Notes: generated by a model from the sequence alone, not told the origin. Counted from the first letter of the stretch, positions 8,454-17,674 are shown. The stretch is 64,000 nt of DNA from Caballeronia zhejiangensis (GCF_000698575.1 NZ_JFHD01000021.1:1-64000); one strand, 5' to 3'. Numbers and translations are program-made.

Positions 8454-10357
8454 TCGTCGGCACGGCGGGGCATATCGATCATGGCAAGACGACGCTCGTG
8501 CGCGCGCTCTCGGGCGTGGACACCGACCGGCTGAAGGAAGAGAAGACGCGCGGCATCTCGATCGAACTCGGCTACGCGTACGTGCCTTTGGACGACGGCG
8601 GCGTGCTCGGCTTCATCGACGTGCCCGGACACGAGAAACTCGTGCACACGATGGCGGCGGGCGCGTGCGGCATCGACTTCGCCTTGCTCGTGATCGCCGC
8701 CGACGACGGCGTGATGCCGCAAACGCGCGAACATCTCGCGATCCTCGAACTGCTCGGCGTGACGCGCGGCGCGGTCGCGGTGACGAAGTGCGATCGCGTG
8801 GAGGCATCGCGCGTGCGCGACGTGCATGCCGAAATCGCGGCGTTGCTCGCGCGCGGCCCGTTGCACGGTGCGCCCTTGTTCGACACCGATGCGACTCAAG
8901 ACGATGACGCGGGCGTCGCTTCGTTGCGAGCGTATCTTCACGATGCCGCCGCGCACTGGTGCACGCGCCGCGACGATGGCTTCTTCCGGCTCGCGGTCGA
9001 TCGCGTGTTCACGCTGACGGGGCAGGGCACGATCGCGACGGGCACGGTGTTCGCGGGCCGCGTGAACGTCGGCGACATGCTGGCGCTCGCGCCGCGCGAA
9101 TCCGGCGGCGAGCCCGTGCGCGCGCGCAGCATTCACGCGCAGAATCGCGCCGCAGAGACGGGCCGTGCGGGCGAGCGCTGCGCGCTCAATCTCGCGGGCA
9201 TCGACAAGGATGCGCTCGCACGCGGCGACTGGATCGTGGATGCGCGGCTCGCGCGGGCATCCGAACGGCTCGATGTCGAACTGAGCTTGCTCGGCGATGC
9301 GCAACTCACGCTCACGCATTGGGCGCCCCTGCATGTGCATCTCGGCACGACGCATCGCGTCGCGCATGTGGCGCTGCTCGAAGCGGATACGCTCGCTGGG
9401 GGAAACACGGCGCGCGTGCAGCTCGTCTTCGATCAACCCGTTTGCGCGCTGCCCGGCGATCGCTTCATCGTGCGCAACGCGCAGGCGAACCGGACGGTCG
9501 GCGGCGGGCGCGTGCTCGATCCGTTCGCGCCCGCGCGCAAGCGCCGCACGCCGGCGCGCCGCGCGTGGCTCGATGCGCTCGTCGCGATGCTGGATACCGG
9601 TCGCGCCGATGCGCTTTTCGACGAAGCGCCGTATGGCTTGCCGCGCTCGCTTGTCGAGCATTTGTACGGGCGCGGCCTGTCGCCCGAAGGCGTGCGCGCC
9701 GTGCCCACGCACGATGACATGCTCTACATCGCGGCGCGTCACTGGGATGCGCTCAAGGCGCGCCTGCTCGATGCGCTAGCCGCTTTCCACGAACGCTTTC
9801 CCGACGAGCAAGGCCCCGACGCCGCGCGTCTGCGCCGCATGGCCGCGCCGCTCGCGCCGGACGCGCTGTGGCGCGCGCTCGTCGACGATGCGGTGACGAG
9901 CTGCGCGATCGCGAAGAGCGGGCCGTGGCTGCATCTGCCGTCGCATGCGGTGACGCTCGACGACAACGAGGAAGCGCTCGCTCGCGCGGTGCTCGCATCG
10001 CTCGAAGAAGGGCGTTTCGATCCGCCCTGGGTGCGCGATCTGGCGAAGGCGCAGGGCGTCGGCGAGGACGAGATGCGCAGGCTGCTCAGGAAGCTCGCGC
10101 GCCGCGGCGACGTGTATCAGGTGGTGCGCGATCTGTTTTATTGCCGCGCGTCGATCGGCGCGCTGGCGCAACTCGTCGCGCAATCGGCGCAAACGCAGGG
10201 CGGCGCGGTCGGTGCGGCCGCTTTCCGCGATGCGAGCGCGCTCGGCCGCAAGCGCGCGATACAGATTTTGGAGTTCTTCGACCGGGTTGGGTACACTCGA
10301 TTCCACCGCGACCTGCACCTCTTGCGCGCCGATAGCCGCTGGCACGAGTCCGTCTGA
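8450..10357 (+). CDS. selB: Selenocysteine-specific elongation factor SelB
   Basis: A 635-residue EF-Tu-like GTPase that delivers Sec-tRNA(Sec) to UGA codons marked by a SECIS. G-domain motifs are GHIDHGKT (7-14), DVPGHE (57-62) and TKCD (112-115). Beta-barrel domains follow, then C-terminal winged helices that bind the SECIS hairpin (for example GRKRAIQILEFFDRVGYTR near the end). The start overlaps the selA stop (ATGA). Together with selA, selC and the UGA-containing fdnG it shows working selenocysteine decoding. Confidence 0.97.
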   Translation: MIVGTAGHIDHGKTTLVRALSGVDTDRLKEEKTRGISIELGYAYVPLDDGGVLGFIDVPGHEKLVHTMAAGACGIDFALLVIAADDGVMPQTREHLAILELLGVTRGAVAVTKCDRVEASRVRDVHAEIAALLARGPLHGAPLFDTDATQDDDAGVASLRAYLHDAAAHWCTRRDDGFFRLAVDRVFTLTGQGTIATGTVFAGRVNVGDMLALAPRESGGEPVRARSIHAQNRAAETGRAGERCALNLAGIDKDALARGDWIVDARLARASERLDVELSLLGDAQLTLTHWAPLHVHLGTTHRVAHVALLEADTLAGGNTARVQLVFDQPVCALPGDRFIVRNAQANRTVGGGRVLDPFAPARKRRTPARRAWLDALVAMLDTGRADALFDEAPYGLPRSLVEHLYGRGLSPEGVRAVPTHDDMLYIAARHWDALKARLLDALAAFHERFPDEQGPDAARLRRMAAPLAPDALWRALVDDAVTSCAIAKSGPWLHLPSHAVTLDDNEEALARAVLASLEEGRFDPPWVRDLAKAQGVGEDEMRRLLRKLARRGDVYQVVRDLFYCRASIGALAQLVAQSAQTQGGAVGAAAFRDASALGRKRAIQILEFFDRVGYTRFHRDLHLLRADSRWHESV

Positions 10358-10384
10358 CGATTGCGCGCTCGTCCTTCCATCACG

Positions 10385-12388
10385 ATGGAGCATCTCTACT
10401 TCAGGCTGCTGCATGTCATGTCGAGCCACCCCGAGTGGGCGCTCGCGGTCGTGCTGCTCGCGTCGTTTCTCGAATCGGTCGCGTTCATCGGCACGTTCGT
10501 GCCGGGCAGCACGGCCATGTTCATCGCGGGCGCGCTCGTCGGCGCGGGCGCGCTGAATCTCGGCTGGGTATTCGTCTGCGCGATCGCGGGCGCCATTGCC
10601 GGAGACGCCGCGAGTTTCTGGTTCGGCCAGCACTACGCGGACCGCATCGCGCAGATGTGGCCGTTCCGCTCGCATCCGGGCGCGCTCGTCGCCGGCAAGA
10701 AGTATTTCGACAAGCACGGTGCGAAGAGCGTCGTGCTCGCGCGCTTCGTCGCGCCGATGCGCGCGGTCGTGCCGGTCGTCGCGGGCGTGACCGGCATGAC
10801 GCCGGCGCGCTTTCTCGTCGTCAACATACTGAGCGCGCTCATCTGGGCGCCGACGCATATCCTGCCGGGCGTCGTGTTCGGCGCGTCGATCGAACTGGCG
10901 GGCGCGGTGTCGATCCGGCTCGTCGTGATTCTGATTCTCGTCGCGGCGCTCGCGTGGATCGTGTTCAATCTCGCGCGCGTGATCGTTTCGCACGCGATGC
11001 GCTGGACCATCGCGTCGCGCGACGCGCTGCTCTCCTGGGCGCGGAAGGGCAACGGCCTGCCCGCGCGGCTCGTCTCGCGCGCGCTCGATCCGGGCAATCC
11101 GGCGACGGGCCTCATCGTCATGATCTCGGTGCTGCTGCTCGCGTCCGCGATCCTCTTTTTCTCGGTGCTCGCGAACGTGGCGCGCGGCGCGTCGATCGTT
11201 CAGGTCGATGTGTCGATTTACCGGCTGCTGCAATCGTTCCAGTCGACCTGGACCGATTCGATCCTCGATGTCGCCGCGACCCTCGGCAGCACGCAGACGC
11301 TGCTCGCGCTCGGCGCGACGGTCATCGTGTGGATGAGCTTCGAACGGCGTTGGCGCACGGTCACGTACTGGGTCGTGGCCGTGGCGTTTTCGCAATTGCT
11401 CGTCGCGGCGATCCGCTTCACCGCGCACGAGCCGGCGCTCGTTTCGTTCGCGCCGTCGGAGCATCGCTTTCCGAACAGCGACGTCGCGGCGACGGTCGTG
11501 ATCTACGGCTTTCTCGCGTTCCTGCTGCTGCGGCGCGTGGGCATCCTGACGGGCGTGTTCATCGCGACGGCGACCTCGGCCATCGTGACGGCGGTCGGTC
11601 TGGCGGGGCTGTACTTTGGCCGCTTCACCATCTCCGATGCGCTCGGCAGCGCGGCGCTCGCCGCCGTCTGGGTCTTCCTGATCGCGCTCACGGCGGTATG
11701 GCGCAATCCCGGCAAGCCGCCGCCGCGGCCGCTGATGCCGGTCGCCGTGCTTGCCGTGATCTGCGCGAGCGTCGCGCTGCAAACGAGCGATGAAACGGAG
11801 GCGCACAGCGTCGTGCCATCGACCGTCGTCATTACGCCGATTCAGTGGACCGATTCGGTATGGCGCACGTTTTCCTGTTATCGAGCGAGCATGGAGGGCG
11901 ATCGTCGCGAGCCGATCACCGTGCAATGGGCGGCGACGCCCGAGCAGATTCGCGCGCAACTGGCATCGCGCGGCTGGACGGAGGTGTCGCACGTGAGCCT
12001 GAAGAGCGTGATGTCGGTGGTGTTGCCGAATGCGCCCGCCATCGCGTTGCCCGCGTTGCCGCGCCTGAACAACGGCGAGCCGTCGAAGCTCGTGTTCGCG
12101 CGTTCCGTGCGCGGCGCCGACGAGCGCGACGTGCTGCGCTTCTGGCCCACGCATTACGAAGTGCGCCAGGACGCAGGCGCGCCGCCCGCGCCGATCTGGC
12201 TCGGCTCGGTCGTGCACGAGCGCCTGCGCCGTCCGTCGTGGCCGTTCAACGTGCTGCGCCCGGACCGGCGCGTCGATCCGATGGCCTTCGATCATGGCGA
12301 GGGCACGCCCTGGCGCGGTATCGAAATTGCGAGCAGCGCGGGATGCGGCAACGTGCCGGTGATGCTCGTCGAGTCGAGGTCCGAATGA
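10385..12388 (+). CDS. DedA (VTT) / PAP2-like / LssY C-terminal fusion membrane protein
   Basis: A 667-residue protein with three parts. Residues ~15-200 are a DedA/VTT domain (FVPGSTAMFIAG, FVAPMRAVVPVVAGVTGM). Residues ~230-440 are a PAP2-like multi-helix domain. The remaining cytoplasmic or periplasmic part (~460-667) resembles the LssY C-terminal domain (VVITPIQWTDSVWR). DedA proteins are membrane-homeostasis or lipid-scramblase-like; PAP2 domains are usually lipid phosphatases. The PAP2 signature appears degenerate: the expected PSGH reads PNSD, and the third motif (SR...H...D) reads GRFTISDALG, so phosphatase activity is doubtful. I use the ATG at 10385 rather than an upstream TTG. It is 27 bp after selB, so may be cotranscribed. 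Confidence 0.85.
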   Translation: MEHLYFRLLHVMSSHPEWALAVVLLASFLESVAFIGTFVPGSTAMFIAGALVGAGALNLGWVFVCAIAGAIAGDAASFWFGQHYADRIAQMWPFRSHPGALVAGKKYFDKHGAKSVVLARFVAPMRAVVPVVAGVTGMTPARFLVVNILSALIWAPTHILPGVVFGASIELAGAVSIRLVVILILVAALAWIVFNLARVIVSHAMRWTIASRDALLSWARKGNGLPARLVSRALDPGNPATGLIVMISVLLLASAILFFSVLANVARGASIVQVDVSIYRLLQSFQSTWTDSILDVAATLGSTQTLLALGATVIVWMSFERRWRTVTYWVVAVAFSQLLVAAIRFTAHEPALVSFAPSEHRFPNSDVAATVVIYGFLAFLLLRRVGILTGVFIATATSAIVTAVGLAGLYFGRFTISDALGSAALAAVWVFLIALTAVWRNPGKPPPRPLMPVAVLAVICASVALQTSDETEAHSVVPSTVVITPIQWTDSVWRTFSCYRASMEGDRREPITVQWAATPEQIRAQLASRGWTEVSHVSLKSVMSVVLPNAPAIALPALPRLNNGEPSKLVFARSVRGADERDVLRFWPTHYEVRQDAGAPPAPIWLGSVVHERLRRPSWPFNVLRPDRRVDPMAFDHGEGTPWRGIEIASSAGCGNVPVMLVESRSE

Positions 12389-12410
12389 TGTTGCGATCGA
12401 GAGGTGCCGG

Positions 12411-13028
12411 TTGATCCAGATTCCTCCGTCGGCGATCGTGCAATGGGGCGGCGCTGCCGTCTTCGCGAACGTTCTGCTGACGCGCCTCGGCGTGCCGCTG
12501 CCGTCCGCGCCTTTGCTCGTGTTCGCGGGCTCGGCCGTGGCGAGCGGACGCCTCTCGTTCGCGCATGTGCTGTTCGCGGCGCTGTGCGGCGCGTTGCTCG
12601 GCGACAGCGTGTGGTTCTCGGCGGGGCGCATCTACGGACGTCGGCTCGTCGCGGCGCTCTCGCGCAGATCGTATGCGGTCGACAGCGGGATGCGTACGAC
12701 CGGCGAACTGTTCGAGCGTCATGGCGCGCCGATCGTCGCGGTATCGAAGTTCGTGCCGGGTCTCGGTCTCGTCACGCCGCCGCTGATGGGCACGACGCAC
12801 ATCGCCGCGCTCGCGTTCTTCTTCTGGGATACGGCTGGAATTGCCGCGTGGGCGTCGTTCTGGGTATTGGGCGGCGCGCTTTTCGAGCGGCAACTGCATG
12901 TCGCCGTGCTCGAACTGGAATCGCATGGCGCGACGGTGGTGGATGTGCTCGTCGCGGCGGCGCTCGTCTATTGCGTTTATCGGCTGATGCGGCGGCGACA
13001 GCCGCGCTCGCGCGATGGCAACGGCTGA
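12411..13028 (+). CDS. DedA family membrane protein
   Basis: A 205-residue DedA/SNARE-associated (VTT) protein starting at TTG 12411. It shows the family pattern of a re-entrant loop and helices: RLGVPLPSAPLLVFAGSAVA, ALCGALLGDSVWFSAGRIYG and SKFVPGLGLVTPPLMG. The family maintains membrane potential and lipid asymmetry; the exact substrate here is unknown. It follows another DedA-domain protein by 22 bp, making a pair, and directly precedes selC. The TTG start is supported by the conserved N-terminal region but has only a weak ribosome-binding site. Confidence 0.85.
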   Translation: MIQIPPSAIVQWGGAAVFANVLLTRLGVPLPSAPLLVFAGSAVASGRLSFAHVLFAALCGALLGDSVWFSAGRIYGRRLVAALSRRSYAVDSGMRTTGELFERHGAPIVAVSKFVPGLGLVTPPLMGTTHIAALAFFFWDTAGIAAWASFWVLGGALFERQLHVAVLELESHGATVVDVLVAAALVYCVYRLMRRRQPRSRDGNG

Positions 13029-13039
13029 GAACGCGCCGT

Positions 13040-13045
13040 TATAAT
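13040..13045 (+). promoter_or_regulatory. -10 element of the selC promoter
   Basis: A consensus TATAAT lies about 50 bp before the mature 5' end of tRNA-Sec, just after the preceding gene ends. No good -35 hexamer is visible at 17-18 bp, so the promoter strength is uncertain. Confidence 0.5.
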
Positions 13046-13095
13046 CGGACGCCCGGTCGAAATTCGATCGGACGTGCAGCGCCGTGGTTTTCAAA

Positions 13096-13191
13096 GGAAG
13101 GCATCCGTATCCGGTGGTGCGGCCGGGCTTCAAACCCGGTTGGGGATGTCAGACATTCCCAGGTCGGTTCGACTCCGGCTGCCTTCCGCCA
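13096..13191 (+). tRNA. selC: tRNA-Sec (anticodon TCA)
   Basis: The 96-nt gene, CCA encoded at 13189-13191, folds as selenocysteine tRNA. The acceptor stem starts GGAAGGCA and ends TGCCTTCC. The anticodon stem CCGGG/CCCGG encloses the loop CTTCAAA with anticodon TCA at 13130-13132. A long variable arm lies around 13141-13161, and the T-arm carries GGTTCGACTCC. The anticodon loop and T-loop are identical to E. coli selC, and the long acceptor and variable arms are diagnostic. It reads the UGA in fdnG with SelA and SelB from this locus. It overlaps the spurious upstream extension of the recQ frame. Confidence 0.97.
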
Positions 13192-13261
13192 AGCAAGCCT
13201 GTCTCGCAAGGAACGCCAATTGCGGATGTCATTGCGCATCCACGATCCGCGTTACCTTCGA

Positions 13262-15061
13262 ATGAACGACAGAGCCGACATCCACACGCAATCGCGCAAG
13301 CCGCTCGATCGCGAACTCGAAACCGCGCTGCGCAAAGTCTTCGGCTTTCCGCACTTGCGTCCCGGACAAGAAGACGTGATTCGCAGCGTGCTCGACGGCA
13401 ACGACACGCTCGCCGTCATGCCCACCGGCGCGGGCAAGTCGCTGTGCTATCAATTGCCCGCGCTGCAATTCGATGGCATGACGGTCATCGTGTCGCCGCT
13501 GATTTCGCTGATGCGCGATCAGCTCACGAAGCTGGTCGAAGCGGGCATTGCGACCGCCATGCTCAACAGCACGCTCTCCGCGAGTGAACAGCGCGACGCG
13601 ATGCAGGCCATCGCGCGACACGAAATCCGCATGCTCTTCGTCACGCCCGAGCGTCTCGTCGATGCCGAATTCACCGCCGAACTCACCGCGAAGGACATGC
13701 CGCCGATCGCGCTTGCCGTCATCGACGAGGCGCATTGCATCTCGCAATGGGGCCACGATTTCCGGCCGGCATATGTCGAACTGATCCACGCGATCAAGAC
13801 GCTCGGCCGTCCGCCCGTGCTCGCGCTCACCGCGACGGCGACGCCCGCCGTCATCGTCGATATCGTGCGCGAACTGGAGATGAAGCGCGCGAACGTCATC
13901 CATACGGGCGTCTTTCGCGACAACCTGCATTTCAGCGTCGAACAACTCACGAACCCGGATGACCGGCGCCGGCGCGCGATCGAGATCGCGACGGGCGAAG
14001 CGGGGAGCGGCATCGTCTATTGCGCGACGGTCGCGGAATGCGAGGCGCTGCATGCCGCGCTCGTCGATGCGGGTGTCGAGGCCGAGCGCTATCACGGCAA
14101 GCTGTCGTCGGGCGCGCGCTCGTCATCGCAGGACGCGTTCATGGAGAACCGCGCGCGCGTGATGGTCGCGACCAATGCGTTCGGCATGGGCATCGACAAG
14201 CCCGACATCCGCTTCGTCATTCACGCGCAGATGCCCGGCAGTCTCGATGCGTACTATCAGGAAGCGGGGCGCGCCGGCCGCGACGGCGAGACCGCGCGTT
14301 GCACGCTGTTGTTCGAAATGAAGGACAAGCAGGTGCAGCAGTTCTTCATGAGCGGCCGATATCCGAGCGCGGAGATGATTGCGCGCGTCGCGGAGAAAGT
14401 GCGCGAACTCGCGAGCGACGATGCCGCCCGCACGCTCGACAAGCCGCTTGCGCGTCTGCGCGAAGCGTTGCCGAGCATCGGCGCGAACAAGCTGCGCGTG
14501 GCGGCGGCGCTGCTCAACGATCTCGGCGTGACGCGTCGCACGCGGCGCGGCGGCATGAAGCTCGTCGACGACGATGCGGCCATCGCGAAGCTCGAAGGGG
14601 CGTCGCAGGAATACGCGGCGCGCAGCGAACGCGATCGCGCGGTGCTCGAGCGCATGATCGCGTATGCGCAGAGCGCGCAGTGCCGCTGGCGCATGCTGCT
14701 CGACTACTTCGCCGACGACATGAACGACGCGCGCACGTCCGCGCCGCTGCGCGCGAGCGATGTGCATTACCGCGCGCCCGACGACGAACTCGACGGCGGC
14801 CACTGCGGCGTGTGCGATAACTGCGTGCATCCGCCGGAGGTGATCGAGAGCCCGCGCGAAGTGCGCGAACAGATGCGCGCGAAAGAAGAAGAGCAAGCCG
14901 ATCGCAAGACGAAGGCGTTCGCGCCGGGCGAGCGCGTGAAAGTGCGTCGTTATGGCGAAGGCATTGTCGAAATGATCAGCGGCGAGCGCGTCGCCGTGCG
15001 CTTTCCCGATGACGAGACGCGCACCTTCATCGCGCGCTATGTGAAGCGTGCCGCTCGCTGA
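13262..15061 (+). CDS. recQ: ATP-dependent DNA helicase RecQ
   Basis: A superfamily 2 3'-5' helicase of 599 residues. It has Walker A MPTGAGKS (53-60), DEAH box VIDEAHCISQWGHDFRP (from ~153), motif VI QEAGRAGRDG, and an RQC zinc-binding region with CRWRMLLDYF and CGVCDNC. The C-terminus (GERVKVRRYGEGIVEMISGE) does not look like a typical HRDC domain. The frame is open well upstream through selC, so the start must be downstream of that tRNA. I use ATG 13262; ATG 13226, with AAGGA about 13 bp upstream, is an alternative. Its 3' end overlaps the convergent HEAT-repeat gene by 35 bp. Confidence 0.92.
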   Translation: MNDRADIHTQSRKPLDRELETALRKVFGFPHLRPGQEDVIRSVLDGNDTLAVMPTGAGKSLCYQLPALQFDGMTVIVSPLISLMRDQLTKLVEAGIATAMLNSTLSASEQRDAMQAIARHEIRMLFVTPERLVDAEFTAELTAKDMPPIALAVIDEAHCISQWGHDFRPAYVELIHAIKTLGRPPVLALTATATPAVIVDIVRELEMKRANVIHTGVFRDNLHFSVEQLTNPDDRRRRAIEIATGEAGSGIVYCATVAECEALHAALVDAGVEAERYHGKLSSGARSSSQDAFMENRARVMVATNAFGMGIDKPDIRFVIHAQMPGSLDAYYQEAGRAGRDGETARCTLLFEMKDKQVQQFFMSGRYPSAEMIARVAEKVRELASDDAARTLDKPLARLREALPSIGANKLRVAAALLNDLGVTRRTRRGGMKLVDDDAAIAKLEGASQEYAARSERDRAVLERMIAYAQSAQCRWRMLLDYFADDMNDARTSAPLRASDVHYRAPDDELDGGHCGVCDNCVHPPEVIESPREVREQMRAKEEEQADRKTKAFAPGERVKVRRYGEGIVEMISGERVAVRFPDDETRTFIARYVKRAAR

Positions 15062-16028
15062 TCTGCGCAATCGCGATGCGCGCGGCCTTGCGCACTTCCG
15101 GATCGCCGTCGTCGAGTGCGGCTTCGAGCACGGCGAGCGCATGCGTATCGCCGAGTTCGCCCAGTGAAAGCGCGGCCTCCTTGCGCACGTTGCTGATCGG
15201 AAACGTCAGCAGTTCCGACACGGCATGCGTGCTTGCGACATCGCGCAAACGTCCGAGCGCGCGTGTCGCCTGCAACGTGACTTGCCAATAGTCGTCGGAG
15301 AGGGCGTTTTCCAATGCATTGCGCGCGGCGACGAGACGCAGCTTGCCGAGCGTCGCGGCGGCTTCCTCACGCACGCGCCACGCTCGATCGGAGAGCGCGT
15401 GGATCAACGTTTCGATCACGCCGTCGTCGGTGGCGAAGCCCAATGCGCCGACGGCAGCGTGACGCACTTCCGTCGAAGCATCGGTGCGCGCGATGTGCTT
15501 CAACTGCGGCAGCGCATCCACATGACGCAGCCAGCCCAGCACGCCGATGGCCTCGCGCCTCACGAACGGCGACGCATTCGCTAGCGCCGCAAGCGCAGGT
15601 CCGGCCGCGCTCGGCAAGCGCAATTCGCGCAACGCGCGCAAAAGGGCCGCGCGCTTGAACGCATCGGCATCGGTATCGGCATCGGCGAGATGCGGCAGCA
15701 GGCGTTCGCCCGCGACGGGATCTTTCAACGCAGCGAGACTGTCGGCGGCGGCTTCGCGCGTATCGGTATCGGCGTCGTCGAGCGCGGCGCATAGCGCATC
15801 GACTGCTTCGTCCGTTTCCCACGCGCCGAGACGTTGCGCCGCGGTGCGACGCACGTCGGCATCCGTGTCGTGGCGCAGGGCATCGGCGAGCAGGGGCAGC
15901 CAGGCTTCGTCTTCGAGGTCGGCGGCTTCGAGCACGGCGAGACGGCGCACGGCGGCATCGGCATCGTTGAAGCGCGCGGCGAGGGCGGCGTCGGTGACGG
16001 TATCGAAAAGTGGATTGGTGTGCGTCAT
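15027..16028 (-). CDS. HEAT-repeat protein of the AprA-like/ABC operon
   Basis: A 333-residue protein built almost wholly of about 30-residue HEAT/PBS-lyase-like repeats, each with a pattern such as DADVRRTAAQRLGAW, SPFVRREAIGVLGWL or NVRKEAALSLGELG. There is no signal peptide, so it is probably cytoplasmic. Its ATG overlaps the stop of the ABC ATPase gene by 4 bp, making it the last gene of a coupled operon. HEAT solenoids usually act as scaffolds or, in PBS-lyase relatives, in cofactor handling. Here it may assemble or regulate the flavoprotein or transporter, which is inference from position. Confidence 0.85.
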   Translation of the reverse strand: MTHTNPLFDTVTDAALAARFNDADAAVRRLAVLEAADLEDEAWLPLLADALRHDTDADVRRTAAQRLGAWETDEAVDALCAALDDADTDTREAAADSLAALKDPVAGERLLPHLADADTDADAFKRAALLRALRELRLPSAAGPALAALANASPFVRREAIGVLGWLRHVDALPQLKHIARTDASTEVRHAAVGALGFATDDGVIETLIHALSDRAWRVREEAAATLGKLRLVAARNALENALSDDYWQVTLQATRALGRLRDVASTHAVSELLTFPISNVRKEAALSLGELGDTHALAVLEAALDDGDPEVRKAARIAIAQISERHASHSAR

Positions 16029-16855
16029 GAGAGAACGGAGTGTGATATGTCGATGCGCGCGGGCGCGTCGTTCGATGCGGCCATCGGACTCGCAAGCGGA
16101 TAACGAAGCAACGCGAGACAACGACGCTTCAACGCGACGAATCCGGCTTCCGTGACGAGCTCGCGTTCACGCGGACGCGCAAACGGCACGCGCAGTTCTT
16201 CGAGCACCGTGCCCGGGCTATGGCTCATCACGAGAACGCGATCAGCGAGAAAGAGCGCTTCGTCGATGTCGTGCGTGACGAACACGACCGTCGGACGGCG
16301 CTCGCTCCATACATCGAGCAGAAGCGCCTGCATCGATGCGCGCGTCTGTGCATCAAGCGCGCCGAAGGGTTCGTCCATCAGCAGCACGCGCGGCTCGTTG
16401 AGGATCGCGCGCGCGATCTCCGCGCGTTGCTGCATGCCGCCCGAAAGCTGCGCGGGATAGCGCTCCGCGAACGCGCCCAGCCCGACGCGATCGAGCAACG
16501 CCCGCGCGCGCAGATGCCGCTCGCGTTTCTTCACGCCGCGCATCTTCAGTCCGAACGCGACGTTATCGAGCGTCTTGCGCCACGGCAGCAGCGTGTGTTG
16601 CTGAAACACCATGCCGCGCTCGGGATGCGGTCCTTCGATGAGCTTGCCATCGAGCGTCGCGCGGCCCGCGTTCGGCGCGACATGTCCCGCGAGCGCGGCA
16701 AGCAAGGTCGACTTGCCGCAGCCCGACGGCCCGAGTATGCAGACGAATTCGCCCGGCTCGATGACCGCGTTCACATCGCGCACGGCGGTGAATGCGCTCG
16801 CGCCGTCGCCCAACGCAATGCCGAGCGCTTCGAGTTGGATGCGGCCCGCGCTCAT
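16025..16855 (-). CDS. ABC transporter ATP-binding protein (sulfonate/taurine type)
   Basis: A 276-residue importer ATPase of the SsuB/TauB/NrtD group. It has Walker A GPSGCGKS, Q-loop QQHTLLPW, signature LSGGMQQRAEIARA and Walker B VLLMDEPFGALD, with the switch His in FVTHDIDEAL. The start at 16855 overlaps the permease stop by 4 bp. It energises uptake through the adjacent permease and binding protein. Homology gives the transporter class, but substrate (sulfonate, taurine, nitrate or another small anion) cannot be read from the ATPase. Confidence 0.93.
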   Translation of the reverse strand: MSAGRIQLEALGIALGDGASAFTAVRDVNAVIEPGEFVCILGPSGCGKSTLLAALAGHVAPNAGRATLDGKLIEGPHPERGMVFQQHTLLPWRKTLDNVAFGLKMRGVKKRERHLRARALLDRVGLGAFAERYPAQLSGGMQQRAEIARAILNEPRVLLMDEPFGALDAQTRASMQALLLDVWSERRPTVVFVTHDIDEALFLADRVLVMSHSPGTVLEELRVPFARPRERELVTEAGFVALKRRCLALLRYPLASPMAASNDAPARIDISHSVLS

Positions 16856-17670
16856 CGAATCCTCCCTGCGGCGAGCCACGGCGTGAGCCGCGTGCCCGCG
16901 ATGCGCACGAGCGCGCTGCTGCCCATGCCGAGCAGGCCGATCAGCAACATGCCGACGACGACATCGGGATAACGCTGCACCGTGTACGACTGCCATGTGT
17001 AATAGCCGATGCCGTATTGCCCCGAGATCATCTCGGCGGTGACGAGGCAGAACCACGACGTGCCCATGCCGATGGCAAGGCCGGTGACGATCGCGGGCGC
17101 CGCGCCCGGCAGGATCACTTCGCGCAGGATCACGCGATTGCCCGCGCCGAGACTGCGCGCCGACGACACGAGCCGTGGCTCCACGCCTTCGACGCCGTGT
17201 ATCGTGCCGAGCAGGATCGGAAAGAACGCGCCGGTGAAGGTGATGAAGATCATCGACATTTCGGAGGAAGGAAACATCAGGATCGCGAGCGGAATCCATG
17301 CGACGGCGGGAATCGGCCGCAATACTTCGAGCGGCGTGAGCAACGCGAGGCGCGACCATTGCGAGCGGCCGATGGCGATTCCGAGCACCACGCCGCTCGC
17401 CGCCGCCGCGACATAACCCGCCGCGATGCGTCTCACGCTGCTCGTGAGATGGGCCACGAGCTTGGGCGAATGCGCGAGATCGATGATGGCCGCGAGCGTA
17501 TCGGCGGGCGTCGGCACATTCTCGAACGTGACGATGCCGAGGTTCCAGCGATGCGTCGTCGCCAGATGCCATAACGCGATGCACAGCGCGAGCGACGCCC
17601 ACTGCACGCCGGCGCGCGCGCCGCGTGAACGCAGCAACGAAGGAGCGGAGTATGCGAGCGTCGCCATCAT
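16852..17670 (-). CDS. ABC transporter permease (sulfonate/taurine type)
   Basis: A 272-residue membrane permease of the SsuC/TauC family. About six transmembrane helices surround the cytoplasmic EAA loop, SARSLGAGNRVILREVILPG. PLEVLRPIPAVAWIPLAIL is the family signature before it. The gene overlaps the ATPase by 4 bp and is 4 bp from the upstream binding-protein gene, so all three belong to one transcript. Substrate unknown. Confidence 0.92.
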   Translation of the reverse strand: MMATLAYSAPSLLRSRGARAGVQWASLALCIALWHLATTHRWNLGIVTFENVPTPADTLAAIIDLAHSPKLVAHLTSSVRRIAAGYVAAAASGVVLGIAIGRSQWSRLALLTPLEVLRPIPAVAWIPLAILMFPSSEMSMIFITFTGAFFPILLGTIHGVEGVEPRLVSSARSLGAGNRVILREVILPGAAPAIVTGLAIGMGTSWFCLVTAEMISGQYGIGYYTWQSYTVQRYPDVVVGMLLIGLLGMGSSALVRIAGTRLTPWLAAGRIR

Positions 17671-17674
17671 GGCC

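Noticed and set aside
9776..12631. 951-codon reverse-strand open frame opposite selB and the DedA genes
   Set aside because: Arg/His/Asp-rich antisense shadow of well-supported forward genes; the same holds for many other long opposite frames in this GC-rich DNA.
12404..13261. Long N-terminal extension of RecQ
   Set aside because: The open frame runs through the DedA gene and tRNA-Sec and encodes Arg-rich sequence with no homology; high GC explains the absence of stops.
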